DNA of 7,226 nucleotides from Oscillospiraceae bacterium (lineage in GTDB: Bacteria; Bacillota; Clostridia; UBA1381). Shown in pieces: positions 1 through 5,644 of the stretch (position 1 is the first letter of the stretch; each line of letters starts with the position of its first letter). The notes under the pieces were generated by a model. That model was not told the origin of the DNA. It worked only from the letters and a program-made list of their open reading frames with translations, and did not search any database. Position numbers and translations under genes: made by a program. The stretch lies in NCBI GenBank assembly GCA_022508725.1, contig JAFLUR010000107.1:1-7226 (forward strand). Reading direction: 5' to 3'.

Positions 1-401
1 AGCTTTCGGGAGAATTTTATTATATAGAAACCGAGAACTATAATAAAAACAAAACGGTATATTCGGCAAATATTCTCAGCGGAATTGAAGCTGCGGCAAA
101 CGCTTTTTCGATAAACCGTTATTATGCATATGACATCGAAAGTCTTATAAAGAAAATCATGCACAAGTACAAAAGATATGATGTATATTATCAAAGGCTT
201 AAGGATGCGTTTTCCCAGGACAGCATACTTAATATTCTTACACAGAAAAAAATCAAGCTCAACGATGCCTTGATCGTGACATGGATAGCGGATTTGCTGA
301 AAGACCGGAAGAGAGATTTTATAAAGAATAAGCTTATCATGAATATACTCGGAAATAATTACAATGCGGCGGGAGCGTTGGTTTATCTTACCCGCGGTTG
401 A
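1..401 (+). CDS. Unrecognised protein, C-terminal fragment (5' end outside the window)
   Basis: The frame read from base 3 is open from the left edge to a TGA at 399-401, giving 132 visible residues, so this is the 3' end of a longer gene. An in-frame ATG at 159 exists, but the open frame continues upstream of it with similar composition, so I do not take it as the start. The visible part is rich in Lys, Tyr, Ile and Asn and looks mostly helical and soluble. I see no signal peptide, transmembrane segment or clear catalytic motif. The end reads NAAGALVYLTRG. It lies 16 bases upstream of the glucokinase start on the same strand, which suggests co-transcription and perhaps a metabolic or regulatory role near sugar phosphorylation. 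I do not recognise the family. The reading frame is well supported; the function is unknown. Confidence 0.72.
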   Translation, partial: LSGEFYYIETENYNKNKTVYSANILSGIEAAANAFSINRYYAYDIESLIKKIMHKYKRYDVYYQRLKDAFSQDSILNILTQKKIKLNDALIVTWIADLLKDRKRDFIKNKLIMNILGNNYNAAGALVYLTRG

Positions 402-403
402 TT

Positions 404-415
404 CGGGAGTGAGAG
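404..415 (+). promoter_or_regulatory. Ribosome binding site deciding a TTG start for the ROK kinase
   Basis: A purine-rich GGGAG at 404-408 followed by GAGAG at 411-415 lies just before the TTG at 418-420. The GGGAG ends 9 bases before the TTG, a normal spacing. The same motif is too close to the in-frame GTG at 409, and it lies well downstream of the in-frame ATG at 364. This favours the TTG. Confidence 0.6.
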
Positions 416-417
416 TT

Positions 418-1362
418 TTGCATATAGGAATTGATATAGGAGGAACGAATATTGCCGTGGGGCTTGTTTCGAACGGCAGTATTTTATGTAAAGAAGCTGT
501 AAAGACTTCAAAGGGCATATCGGATAAAAAGCTTACGGACGATATTTTTAAGGTCATATCGGAGCTGTGCAAAAAAACGGGAGTCGATGTGAGCGAAATA
601 AAGAGCATAGGCATAGGAGCGCCCGGAGCGCCGGATGTAAAAAACGGAAAAACCGGCAGATTGGTCAATATAACAAATGCGGAATTTGATTTTCGCGGTG
701 AATTCAAAAGGTATACAGATGCCGATGTTTTTGTTGATAACGACGCGAACTGCGCGGCGATAGGAGAGGCGGAGTCCGGCGCGGCGAGAGGCTGCGCGAA
801 TGTGGTCATGATCACTCTCGGCACGGGTGTCGGAGCAGGAATTATAATCAACAACAAGTTAAACGGCGGTTTCAACGGCGCCGCGGGCGAGATCGGTCAT
901 ACTACGATCGTATATAACGGAGAACAATGCAACTGCGGAAACAAAGGCTGTTATGAGGCTTATGCGTCGGTCACGGCTCTTATAAGGTATACAAAGGCGG
1001 CGGCAGATAAAAATCCGGACAGTATTATTGCCGAGATCGCATCAAAGAGCGGCATAGACGGAATGACAGCATTCACGGCGGCAAAAAAGGGCGACAAAAC
1101 AGCCGAAGAAGTTATAGATAAATATACAGAGTATGTCAGTGTGGGGATCGCGAACATTATAAATATTCTTCAGCCTGAGATGATCGTAATAGGCGGAGGA
1201 ATATCCAAAGAGGGTGAGTATCTGCTCAATCCGATCCGCGCTAAGGTTAAAGATAAGGTGTTTACAAAGGATACCGGATATGCGGAGATAAAAGCGGCGG
1301 AGCTTGCGAATGATGCGGGTATTCTCGGTGCGGCGATGCTGTTTAAATACCGGGATATTTAG
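418..1362 (+). CDS. glcK: ROK-family glucokinase
   Basis: Predicted cytoplasmic sugar kinase that uses ATP to phosphorylate glucose to glucose-6-phosphate. From the TTG start it has 314 residues, normal for ROK glucokinases, and begins MHIGIDIGGTN, as the family usually does. The phosphate-binding DIGGTN is at residues 6-11. VDNDAN at 106-111 contains the expected catalytic Asp (D109). The run TLGTGVGAG precedes the ROK signature: GEIGH with H161, then CNCGNKGC with C171, C173 and C178, which together form the structural zinc site. E158 and H161 are the usual sugar-contact positions. A late IGGGIS motif completes the ATP fold. A longer reading from ATG 364 would overlap the upstream gene by 38 bases and add 18 residues not expected in the family. 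No ROK repressor-type helix-turn-helix precedes the kinase domain, so it is an enzyme, not a NagC/XylR regulator. Glucose specificity is inferred; another hexose is possible. Confidence 0.88.
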   Translation: MHIGIDIGGTNIAVGLVSNGSILCKEAVKTSKGISDKKLTDDIFKVISELCKKTGVDVSEIKSIGIGAPGAPDVKNGKTGRLVNITNAEFDFRGEFKRYTDADVFVDNDANCAAIGEAESGAARGCANVVMITLGTGVGAGIIINNKLNGGFNGAAGEIGHTTIVYNGEQCNCGNKGCYEAYASVTALIRYTKAAADKNPDSIIAEIASKSGIDGMTAFTAAKKGDKTAEEVIDKYTEYVSVGIANIINILQPEMIVIGGGISKEGEYLLNPIRAKVKDKVFTKDTGYAEIKAAELANDAGILGAAMLFKYRDI

Positions 1363-1436
1363 TTTATATGCATGATTTTTTCCGGTTTTTTATGTTTTTT
1401 CGTTTTTGGGTGTTTTTGTACCCTGAAAACGGTTTT

Positions 1437-1471
1437 ATGTAAACAAATACGTTTTTGTAAAATATTTACAT
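1437..1471. repeat. AT-rich inverted repeat upstream of the HlyD-like gene
   Basis: ATGTAAA at 1437-1443 and TTTACAT at 1465-1471 are perfect inverted arms. Inside them CAAA (1444-1447) faces TTTG (1454-1457). The structure sits 11 bases before the GGAGG of the next gene. A TAAAAT at 1458-1463 could serve as a -10 box, but no good -35 lies at the right distance. The repeat is directly visible. A role as operator, promoter region or weak hairpin is speculative in such T-rich sequence. Confidence 0.35.
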
Positions 1472-1482
1472 GACATTTTTCC

Positions 1483-1487
1483 GGAGG
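1483..1487 (+). promoter_or_regulatory. Ribosome binding site for the HlyD-like gene
   Basis: A perfect GGAGG lies 8 bases before the ATG at 1496. The in-frame GTG at 1490 is only 2 bases from it, too close to be used. This sets the start at 1496. Confidence 0.75.
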
Positions 1488-1495
1488 TTGTGGCA

Positions 1496-2674
1496 ATGAG
1501 AAGAGGTATATTTTTAATATTGCTTGTGACTATGGGAGTTGTCATATTTTACGGAGTAAGATATGTACGCGCTCCGGTAAATACCGAGACGGCGTATGTA
1601 ACGGAATATGAGGAGAGTATAAGCGGGGACGCATTTCTGATAAAAAATGAGTCGGTAAATACGGCGTCAAAAAGCGGAATGATTTATACATATTTTTCGG
1701 ACGGCGAAAGGGTAGGCAAGCAGCGGAAAATTGTCACGATATATAATGCGTCGGTCGATACCGATATATTAAAAGAAATCAATAATATAGACAAAAAAAT
1801 ACAAAGCATAAAGGCAAACGCATCAAAGACCATGCAAAATTCCGATATGTCCGATGAAAGCATTGTCATTAACTGCATAAACAATGTTGCGGAGGCTGTT
1901 TATAACGGCGATATAGGGGAGATATATTCGATAAAGTCGGAGATAAAGGCAATACGGCAAGGAAATACTGAGATAAATAAAGAGGAAGAGGACCTGAAGG
2001 AGCTTCAGAACAAAAAAGCCGCGCTCGAATCAAAAATCGGTACGCTTAAAAGTGATATTTATTCCAAAGAGGCGGGCGTGTTTATAAACGGAACGGATGG
2101 ATTTGAGGATATTTTGACTCCCGAGTCGATGGAAAACATGACTGTTGCGGACTTTGACGCGCTTTCAAGAGATATTGACCGGGTAATTCCGACAAGTGTG
2201 ACCGGCGGTGACAAGATATGCAAAACGGTCGATAATAACCGGTGGTATATTGTTATGAAAACATCGGCGGACAAGCTCTCCGAATCAAAGGCAGGCGACA
2301 GTGTGGTTCTCAGATTTTCTTTCGCGCCGGACAGCGAAGTAAGTGCGGAGATATATTTGATATCCGGAGAGGAAAACGGGGAGGTGCTTTTGTTTATTAA
2401 ATGCGAAAAATATGTTGAAGGTATTTTTTCATTAAGGCAATGCGAGGTTGAGGTCATACTCAACAGTTATACCGGTTATCGTGTACCGATATATGCCATA
2501 AGAGTTAAGGATAATCAAACAGGTGTAATGATAAGCAAAAATACGGAGGATGTATTTAAGCCTTGCAGAATTATATATACCAATGAAGCGGAAGGGTTTG
2601 TGATAATAACTTCCGATGATGATACCTTGGGTGAAATAAGACAGAATGATATTATTGTTGTCGGAGAAAAATAA
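1496..2674 (+). CDS. HlyD-like membrane-anchored protein (membrane fusion protein type)
   Basis: 392 residues from the ATG at 1496. A short basic start (MRRG) is followed by one hydrophobic segment at about residues 5-20 with no lipobox, so the protein is probably anchored in the membrane with the rest outside. Next comes a split biotinyl/lipoyl-like domain: the first half is around residues 45-85 (SKSGMIYTYFSDGERVG at 58-74) and the second around 190-205 (EAGVFINGTDGFED). Between them lies a helical, Lys/Glu-rich coiled-coil hairpin at about 88-190. The remainder (about 230-392) is beta-rich, as in membrane fusion proteins. This order is that of HlyD/RND-type adaptors. No ABC or RND transporter gene is visible, and the downstream neighbours are yggS, sepF, ylmH and divIVA. 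From memory, HlyD-like genes recur beside yggS-sepF in clostridial genomes; their role there is not established to my knowledge. Family placement rests on architecture, so an envelope or division function is inference. Confidence 0.72.
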   Translation: MRRGIFLILLVTMGVVIFYGVRYVRAPVNTETAYVTEYEESISGDAFLIKNESVNTASKSGMIYTYFSDGERVGKQRKIVTIYNASVDTDILKEINNIDKKIQSIKANASKTMQNSDMSDESIVINCINNVAEAVYNGDIGEIYSIKSEIKAIRQGNTEINKEEEDLKELQNKKAALESKIGTLKSDIYSKEAGVFINGTDGFEDILTPESMENMTVADFDALSRDIDRVIPTSVTGGDKICKTVDNNRWYIVMKTSADKLSESKAGDSVVLRFSFAPDSEVSAEIYLISGEENGEVLLFIKCEKYVEGIFSLRQCEVEVILNSYTGYRVPIYAIRVKDNQTGVMISKNTEDVFKPCRIIYTNEAEGFVIITSDDDTLGEIRQNDIIVVGEK

Positions 2675-2787
2675 AACAGTTTTAAAGAAAATTATATTTT
2701 ACGGAAACACCGGCGCGCTTGTGTGTACGGCTTTTCGCAAATTGTTTCCGGGTCATATTTGAATAAGCGCTTTCCGAACGCACAGCG

Positions 2788-2801
2788 GCGAATACATTCG
2801 C
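2788..2801. repeat. Short palindrome in the yggS upstream region
   Basis: GCGAAT and ATTCGC are perfect 6-base arms around a 2-base centre (AC). This is compact, operator-like symmetry rather than a good RNA hairpin, because the loop would be too small without opening the top pair. Confidence 0.35.
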
Positions 2802-2875
2802 AATGTTTTCCGTTTCGGCGGTACAGGTGAGAGGTGAAGTTTTACGGACGCTTTTGACGAATGATGATCGATTGG

Positions 2876-2936
2876 GGAAACGCTGATTCAGAAGATAGCC
2901 GGATTATTTTTTGATATTTATTTATTCAGTGTTTCC
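2876..2936 (+). repeat. Long-looped 11-bp inverted repeat ahead of yggS
   Basis: GGAAACGCTGA at 2876-2886 and TCAGTGTTTCC at 2926-2936 pair over 11 positions with one G-U, enclosing a 39-base AT-rich loop. Two outer G-U pairs (2874-2875 with 2937-2938) can extend it. The right arm ends about 20 bases before the yggS ribosome binding site. No T-run follows, so it is not an intrinsic terminator. An RNA leader structure or a DNA-binding site are both possible. Confidence 0.45.
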
Positions 2937-2957
2937 TTAGGTGTTTCACGGGAGAAA

Positions 2958-2963
2958 GAGGTG
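2958..2963 (+). promoter_or_regulatory. Ribosome binding site deciding a TTG start for yggS
   Basis: The purine run AAAGAGGTG (2955-2963) places AGAGG 7 bases before the TTG at 2969-2971. No in-frame ATG or GTG lies nearby that would give a normal YggS N-terminus. Confidence 0.65.
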
Positions 2964-2968
2964 ATATT

Positions 2969-3667
2969 TTGAGCATAAGCGAGAGGATATGTGAGGTAAG
3001 AGAAAAAATCGCATCGGCAGCGGAAAAATCCGGACGGCGTGCGGAGGACATAACCTTTGTTGCCGTCACAAAAACTCATGAGGCGGATATTATAAACGAG
3101 GCTGTTGATTGCGGAATAACCGATATCGGAGAGAATCGAGCGCAGGAAATTGTAAGGAAATATCCGGATATAAAGCCTGTAAATTGGCATCTTATAGGTC
3201 ATTTGCAGACAAATAAGGTCAAATATATTATCGATAAGGTAAAGCTTATCCACTCGGTGGACAGCATAAAGCTGATGGACGAGATAAACCGTCTGTCCGA
3301 AAAGGCGGACAAAATTACCGAGGTGCTTATACAGATAAATATATCCGGTGAGGAAACAAAATTCGGTATAAAGCCGGAGGAATTGGATATGCTTCTTGAT
3401 CATGCGGGATTATGCGGAAGTATAAGGGTATCGGGACTTATGACGGTAGCGCCCAAACTTGACACGGGTATGTCCAATAGATTACATTTTGCTAACATTT
3501 ATCGTATATATATTGACAATCGGTCAAAAAAGTACGATAATGTATGTATGAAATATTTGTCCATGGGCATGAGCGGAGATTATGAGGACGCTATATGTGA
3601 GGGAGCAAATCTGGTAAGAATCGGAAGCGCTGTCTTTGGACAGAGAGATTATACAAAAACGAAGTAA
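2969..3667 (+). CDS. yggS: YggS/YlmE/PROSC-family pyridoxal phosphate homeostasis protein
   Basis: Cytoplasmic PLP-binding protein that buffers free pyridoxal 5'-phosphate and affects amino-acid and keto-acid balance; no catalytic reaction is established for the family. The 232 residues match the usual length. The protein is a single alanine-racemase-like TIM barrel. VAVTKTH contains the PLP lysine at K35. GENRAQE begins at residue 54, and WHLIGHLQTNKVK (73-85) is a family hallmark. Further on come a SVDS motif, INISGEETKFG, GLMTVAP, and the phosphate-cup region LSMGMSGDYEDAI followed by GANLVRIGSAVFG. The start is TTG at 2969, with a good ribosome binding site. sepF begins 30 bases after its stop, so the two are probably co-transcribed, as in many Gram-positive division clusters (B. 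subtilis ylmE). Nothing appears broken or missing. Confidence 0.95.
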   Translation: MSISERICEVREKIASAAEKSGRRAEDITFVAVTKTHEADIINEAVDCGITDIGENRAQEIVRKYPDIKPVNWHLIGHLQTNKVKYIIDKVKLIHSVDSIKLMDEINRLSEKADKITEVLIQINISGEETKFGIKPEELDMLLDHAGLCGSIRVSGLMTVAPKLDTGMSNRLHFANIYRIYIDNRSKKYDNVCMKYLSMGMSGDYEDAICEGANLVRIGSAVFGQRDYTKTK

Positions 3668-3680
3668 TTAATTATATCCG

Positions 3681-3687
3681 GGAGGTG
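3681..3687 (+). promoter_or_regulatory. Ribosome binding site for sepF
   Basis: GGAGGTG precedes the ATG at 3698 with a slightly long 10-12 base spacing. The next in-frame ATG (3707) is about 20 bases away, so 3698 is preferred. It also gives the usual short hydrophobic and basic SepF N-terminus. Confidence 0.6.
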
Positions 3688-3697
3688 TTTACTGATA

Positions 3698-4102
3698 ATG
3701 GTAACAATGTTTGAAAAGGCAAAGGATTTTTTGTTGGGAAATGACGTTGAGGCTGATTATGAGGATTATACGGATAATGGGGTGGCGGAACGTTCTTATT
3801 CTTTCAGAAAGGATAAGGTTGTAAGTATGCCGGCAAATCACCCTATGCAGATAGTAGGTTTCAGACCGACAAGCTTTAAGGAGATCGAGGAGATCGCAAA
3901 CAGTCTGAAAGAGAGAAAGGCCGTATTATTTGATGTCACCAATGTAAAAAACACGGAGGATGCAAGAAGAATTGTTGATTTTATTGCAGGTGTCGTTATG
4001 GGTATAGACGGTGATATGAAAAAGCTGACCGACGGGATTTTTTCGGCAGCGCCGTCGAATGTGTCTTTGGAAGGAGATTTTGTTTCGGATACTGTAAAAT
4101 AA
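3698..4102 (+). CDS. sepF: Cell division protein SepF
   Basis: SepF binds the FtsZ C-terminal tail and the membrane, forming rings or arcs that align and anchor the Z-ring. The 134 residues are close to the family length (about 150 in B. subtilis). The first dozen residues (MVTMFEKAKDFL) fit the amphipathic membrane-targeting helix. An acidic, tyrosine-containing linker follows at about 15-36. The conserved SepF domain occupies about 45-128, with PTSFKEIEEIANSLKERKAV, then RRIVDFIAGVV at 90-100, and a C-terminal part ending IFSAAPSNVSLEGDF. The order VDF-x-x-G followed by a GD pair and IF-x-x-x-P-x-NV matches B. subtilis SepF. The gene lies 30 bases after yggS and is followed at once by a strong terminator, making it the last gene of that unit. 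Confidence 0.93.
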   Translation: MVTMFEKAKDFLLGNDVEADYEDYTDNGVAERSYSFRKDKVVSMPANHPMQIVGFRPTSFKEIEEIANSLKERKAVLFDVTNVKNTEDARRIVDFIAGVVMGIDGDMKKLTDGIFSAAPSNVSLEGDFVSDTVK

Positions 4103-4110
4103 TATATCTG

Positions 4111-4149
4111 AAAAAATCAGTCGGTTTATAAAAAACGGCTGATTTTTTT
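4111..4149 (+). terminator. Intrinsic terminator after sepF
   Basis: A 13-bp stem (4111-4123 with 4136-4148) includes one G-U pair and has a 12-base loop. The right arm ends in seven T residues (4143-4149). The left arm begins with six A residues, so the structure could also act on the minus strand, though no minus-strand gene is seen here. It starts 8 bases after the sepF stop. Confidence 0.85.
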
Positions 4150-4171
4150 GGAATGTTATGCAAATTTTGTC

Positions 4172-4187
4172 GTTTATTCAAATAAAC
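4172..4187. repeat. AT-rich palindrome upstream of ylmH
   Basis: GTTTATT (4172-4178) and AATAAAC (4181-4187) are perfect 7-base inverted arms around CA. The symmetry is compact enough to be a dimeric-protein operator. It lies between the sepF terminator and the ylmH start. No matching known operator was recognised. Confidence 0.4.
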
Positions 4188-4188
4188 A

Positions 4189-4210
4189 CCGTAAAAATCG
4201 TGATTTACGG
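4189..4210 (+). repeat. Hairpin-forming inverted repeat upstream of ylmH
   Basis: CCGTAAA (4189-4195) and TTTACGG (4204-4210) are perfect 7-base arms with an 8-base loop. It begins one base after the preceding palindrome. No T-run follows directly, so it is not a standard terminator. It may be an operator or part of a leader. Confidence 0.4.
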
Positions 4211-4238
4211 CAAATTGTTATTCTTTTACAAAATGCTT

Positions 4239-4270
4239 TTGCCGACGCGCTGTTTTTTATAAAGTATATA
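4239..4270 (+). promoter_or_regulatory. Weak promoter candidate for ylmH-divIVA
   Basis: A promoter is expected here because a terminator separates sepF from ylmH. The best -10-like match is TATATA at 4265-4270 (TATATAAAT region). The best upstream hexamer, TTGCCG at 4239-4244, is 20 bases away, longer than the usual 16-18. The expectation of a promoter is reasonable; these particular boxes are uncertain. Confidence 0.25.
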
Positions 4271-4305
4271 AATGTCCTGCCGATGAAGGAAGACAGATGA
4301 TATAA

Positions 4306-4311
4306 GGGGAG
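4306..4311 (+). promoter_or_regulatory. Ribosome binding site deciding a TTG start for ylmH
   Basis: GGGGAG at 4306-4311 lies 8 bases before the TTG at 4320-4322. The ATG at 4312 overlaps this region but is in another frame. The TTG gives the N-terminus MDKILLSKAKD, as expected for YlmH. Confidence 0.65.
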
Positions 4312-4319
4312 ATGCCGGT

Positions 4320-5054
4320 TTGGATAAAATTCTTTTGTCAAAGGCAAAGGATATAATTTCGCTTTGCGATAAATACTCAAAACCTAAGTTTTCGACATTT
4401 ATGACACAGGAGGAAATGTGTTATATAAGAGATAATATGCCTATAGGCAACGGAATGTTTTACGGTGGATACAATGATGCGGAACGTGTTATTTTCGGGG
4501 CTTTTCCCGATTGGGAGGAACCGGATATAAACGAATTTCCAATATCATGTATAAAAATATCAAAAAAATATTCCCGGACTTTGACTCATAGGGATTATCT
4601 CGGTTCTATACTGGGATTAGGAATAGAACGCACAAAAACAGGTGATATTAAAACAGACGAAAATGATGCGTATGTATTCGTGTGTGAAGATATAGCGGAG
4701 TTTATTGTGCGCGGACTGAATAAAATAGGAAGCTGCGGTGTAAAATGCGAAATACCGGAAAGAGAAGAAATATTTATTCCCCAACAAGAATATATTTTTA
4801 AAGATGAGGTATGCGCATCAATGCGTTTTGACGCGATCATTGCGGCGGCATATAATTTGTCAAGAGGCGCTGCGGTAAAACTGATACAGGGCAAGTGCGC
4901 GATGCTTAATCACAGAGAGTGCGTTGATTTGTCCAAGGAAGTAAAGCCGGGAGATTTGGTATCATTAAGAAGATACGGAAGATTTATCGTACACTCGGTG
5001 GGAAAAACCACTTCCAAAGGACGTCTGCATATTGTATTGAAATTTTATAAATAA
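4320..5054 (+). CDS. ylmH: S4-domain RNA-binding protein YlmH
   Basis: YlmH is a ribosome-associated RNA-binding protein. In B. subtilis it has been linked to ribosome-associated quality control of stalled nascent chains, and the gene sits in the division cluster. The 244 residues are close to the family length. The N-terminal part contains KYSKPKFSTFMTQEE (about 18-32), typical of the family. The highly conserved central segment THRDYLGSILGLGIERTKTGDI lies at 89-110. The S4 domain spans about 168-240: MRFDAIIAAAYNLSRGAAVKLI, then a short turn, GKCAMLNHRE, and KPGDLVSLRRYGRF. The usual arginine and basic S4 contacts are present. The gene has its own upstream region after the sepF terminator, and divIVA starts 15 bases after its stop, so ylmH-divIVA is probably one transcript. 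The start is TTG with a GGGGAG site. Confidence 0.94.
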   Translation: MDKILLSKAKDIISLCDKYSKPKFSTFMTQEEMCYIRDNMPIGNGMFYGGYNDAERVIFGAFPDWEEPDINEFPISCIKISKKYSRTLTHRDYLGSILGLGIERTKTGDIKTDENDAYVFVCEDIAEFIVRGLNKIGSCGVKCEIPEREEIFIPQQEYIFKDEVCASMRFDAIIAAAYNLSRGAAVKLIQGKCAMLNHRECVDLSKEVKPGDLVSLRRYGRFIVHSVGKTTSKGRLHIVLKFYK

Positions 5055-5069
5055 CGGAGGTATATTATA

Positions 5070-5510
5070 ATGTTGACACCGGTAGATATTGAAAATAAAA
5101 CCTTTGAAAGAAGCTTTCGGGGATACAGTTATGATGAGGTCGATAATTTTATAGATCTCGTAATAAAAGATTATGAAACACTTTATACCGAAAACAGTGA
5201 ATTAAAGGCTGAAATTACTCAGCTTAAGAATTCTCTTTCCGAGTATAAAACCATGAAAGAAACATTGCAAAATTCGATCATAATTGCTCAATCCGCAAGT
5301 GATGATGTAAAGAAGAACGCGGAGGAACACGCAAATACCGTTGTGAAAAAGGCTGAACTTAAAGCGGCAAATGTTATAAAGGGCGCAAATGATGAGGTAA
5401 GCAAGCTGAAATCATCATATGACAGTCTTAAAATGGAAGTCGAGAGCTATAAGTCCAGCATAAGAGGAATGTGCAACGGGCTTATTGAGATGCTTGATAA
5501 AATAAAATAA
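5070..5510 (+). CDS. divIVA: DivIVA-family septum/pole scaffold protein
   Basis: DivIVA is a coiled-coil scaffold that recognises negatively curved membrane at division sites and poles and recruits division, cell-wall or chromosome-anchoring partners. The 146 residues begin LTPVDIENKTFERSFRGYSYDEV. The F16-R17-G18-Y19 loop corresponds to the membrane-inserting Phe17-Arg18 of B. subtilis DivIVA. A first coiled coil covers about 22-60. The KETLQNSIIIAQSASDDVKK segment (63-82) starts the second coiled coil, which runs to about 130. The protein lacks the acidic C-terminal tail of the 164-residue B. subtilis protein. The ATG at 5070 follows GGAGG (5056-5060) by 9 bases. Two T-run hairpins follow, ending the unit. 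lspA or ileS, often next in related clusters, is absent on this strand within the window. Confidence 0.94.
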   Translation: MLTPVDIENKTFERSFRGYSYDEVDNFIDLVIKDYETLYTENSELKAEITQLKNSLSEYKTMKETLQNSIIIAQSASDDVKKNAEEHANTVVKKAELKAANVIKGANDEVSKLKSSYDSLKMEVESYKSSIRGMCNGLIEMLDKIK

Positions 5511-5540
5511 TTCGGGAACTACCGGATAGATCAAAGCTCG

Positions 5541-5616
5541 AAAAATAATTCGGCGGAAGCGGCGGAGTGTGTATGCGTGCGCCGGATACGCGCATATTTT
5601 TTCGTAAATTATTTTT
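5541..5616. repeat. Outer 10-bp inverted repeat enclosing the divIVA terminator
   Basis: AAAAATAATT at 5541-5550 and AATTATTTTT at 5607-5616 are perfect inverted copies, with the 5572-5602 hairpin inside the loop. The outer pairing is all A-T and so weak. It may add a second, larger stem with its own T-run. Confidence 0.4.
5572..5602 (+). terminator. Intrinsic terminator after divIVA
   Basis: TATGCGTG (5572-5579) pairs with CGCGCATA (5589-5596) over 8 bp with one G-U, with a 9-base loop. Six T residues (5597-5602) follow directly. It lies about 60 bases after the divIVA stop. Confidence 0.75.
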
Positions 5617-5644
5617 GTGATTGATTTTAAGCCGGTGTTTTCCG

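Larger units (their letters stand above)
2675..2968. other. Gene-free stretch with nested inverted repeats, possible leader or small element
   Basis: No convincing gene lies in these 294 bases; the longest ATG reading with any form (17 codons from 2861) has no ribosome binding site. The stretch is built around GGAAAC/GTTTCC-type arms. CGGAAACA (2702-2709) pairs perfectly with TGTTTCCG (2743-2750). GGAAACGCTGA (2876-2886) pairs with TCAGTGTTTCC (2926-2936) over 11 positions with a single G-U. GGAAACAC (2703-2710) also matches GTGTTTCC (2929-2936), and GAAACACC (2704-2711) matches GGTGTTTC (2940-2947), so the outer ends are inverted too. A separate GCGAAT-AC-ATTCGC palindrome lies at 2788-2801. 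It could be a structured 5' leader of yggS-sepF, a protein-binding region, or a tiny non-autonomous element. No known riboswitch class was recognised and no clear promoter was found. Confidence 0.45.

Noticed and set aside
364..417. Longer N-terminus of the glucokinase from ATG 364 or GTG 409
   Set aside because: ATG 364 lies inside the upstream gene, has no ribosome binding site, and adds residues before the normal family start. GTG 409 is directly abutted by the GGGAG motif, leaving no spacing.
1345..1395. Possible terminator after glucokinase (ACCGG at 1349-1353 with CCGGT at 1382-1386 then T-rich sequence)
   Set aside because: Only about 5 strong pairs, a mismatch, a 28-base loop, and the left arm lies inside the coding region. 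The T-rich stretch is suggestive but the stem is too weak to call.
2059..2463. Minus-strand open frame of 134 codons inside the HlyD-like gene
   Set aside because: It lies wholly within a well-supported plus-strand gene, has no family features and no good ribosome binding site; it is a shadow frame.
2854..2882. TTGACG at 2854-2859 as a -35 box for yggS-sepF
   Set aside because: No -10-like hexamer lies 16-18 bases downstream, where the sequence is GGGGAAACG.
2861..2914. Small 17-codon reading frame upstream of yggS as a leader peptide
   Set aside because: The GAGGTGAAG purine run is more than 20 bases upstream of its ATG, and no regulatory codon run or attenuator follows. It overlaps the inverted repeat and is probably chance.
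2918..3403. Minus-strand open frame of 161 codons over yggS
   Set aside because: It is antisense to the conserved yggS coding sequence, whose motifs are unambiguous. Its Tyr/Leu-rich composition is typical of a shadow frame.
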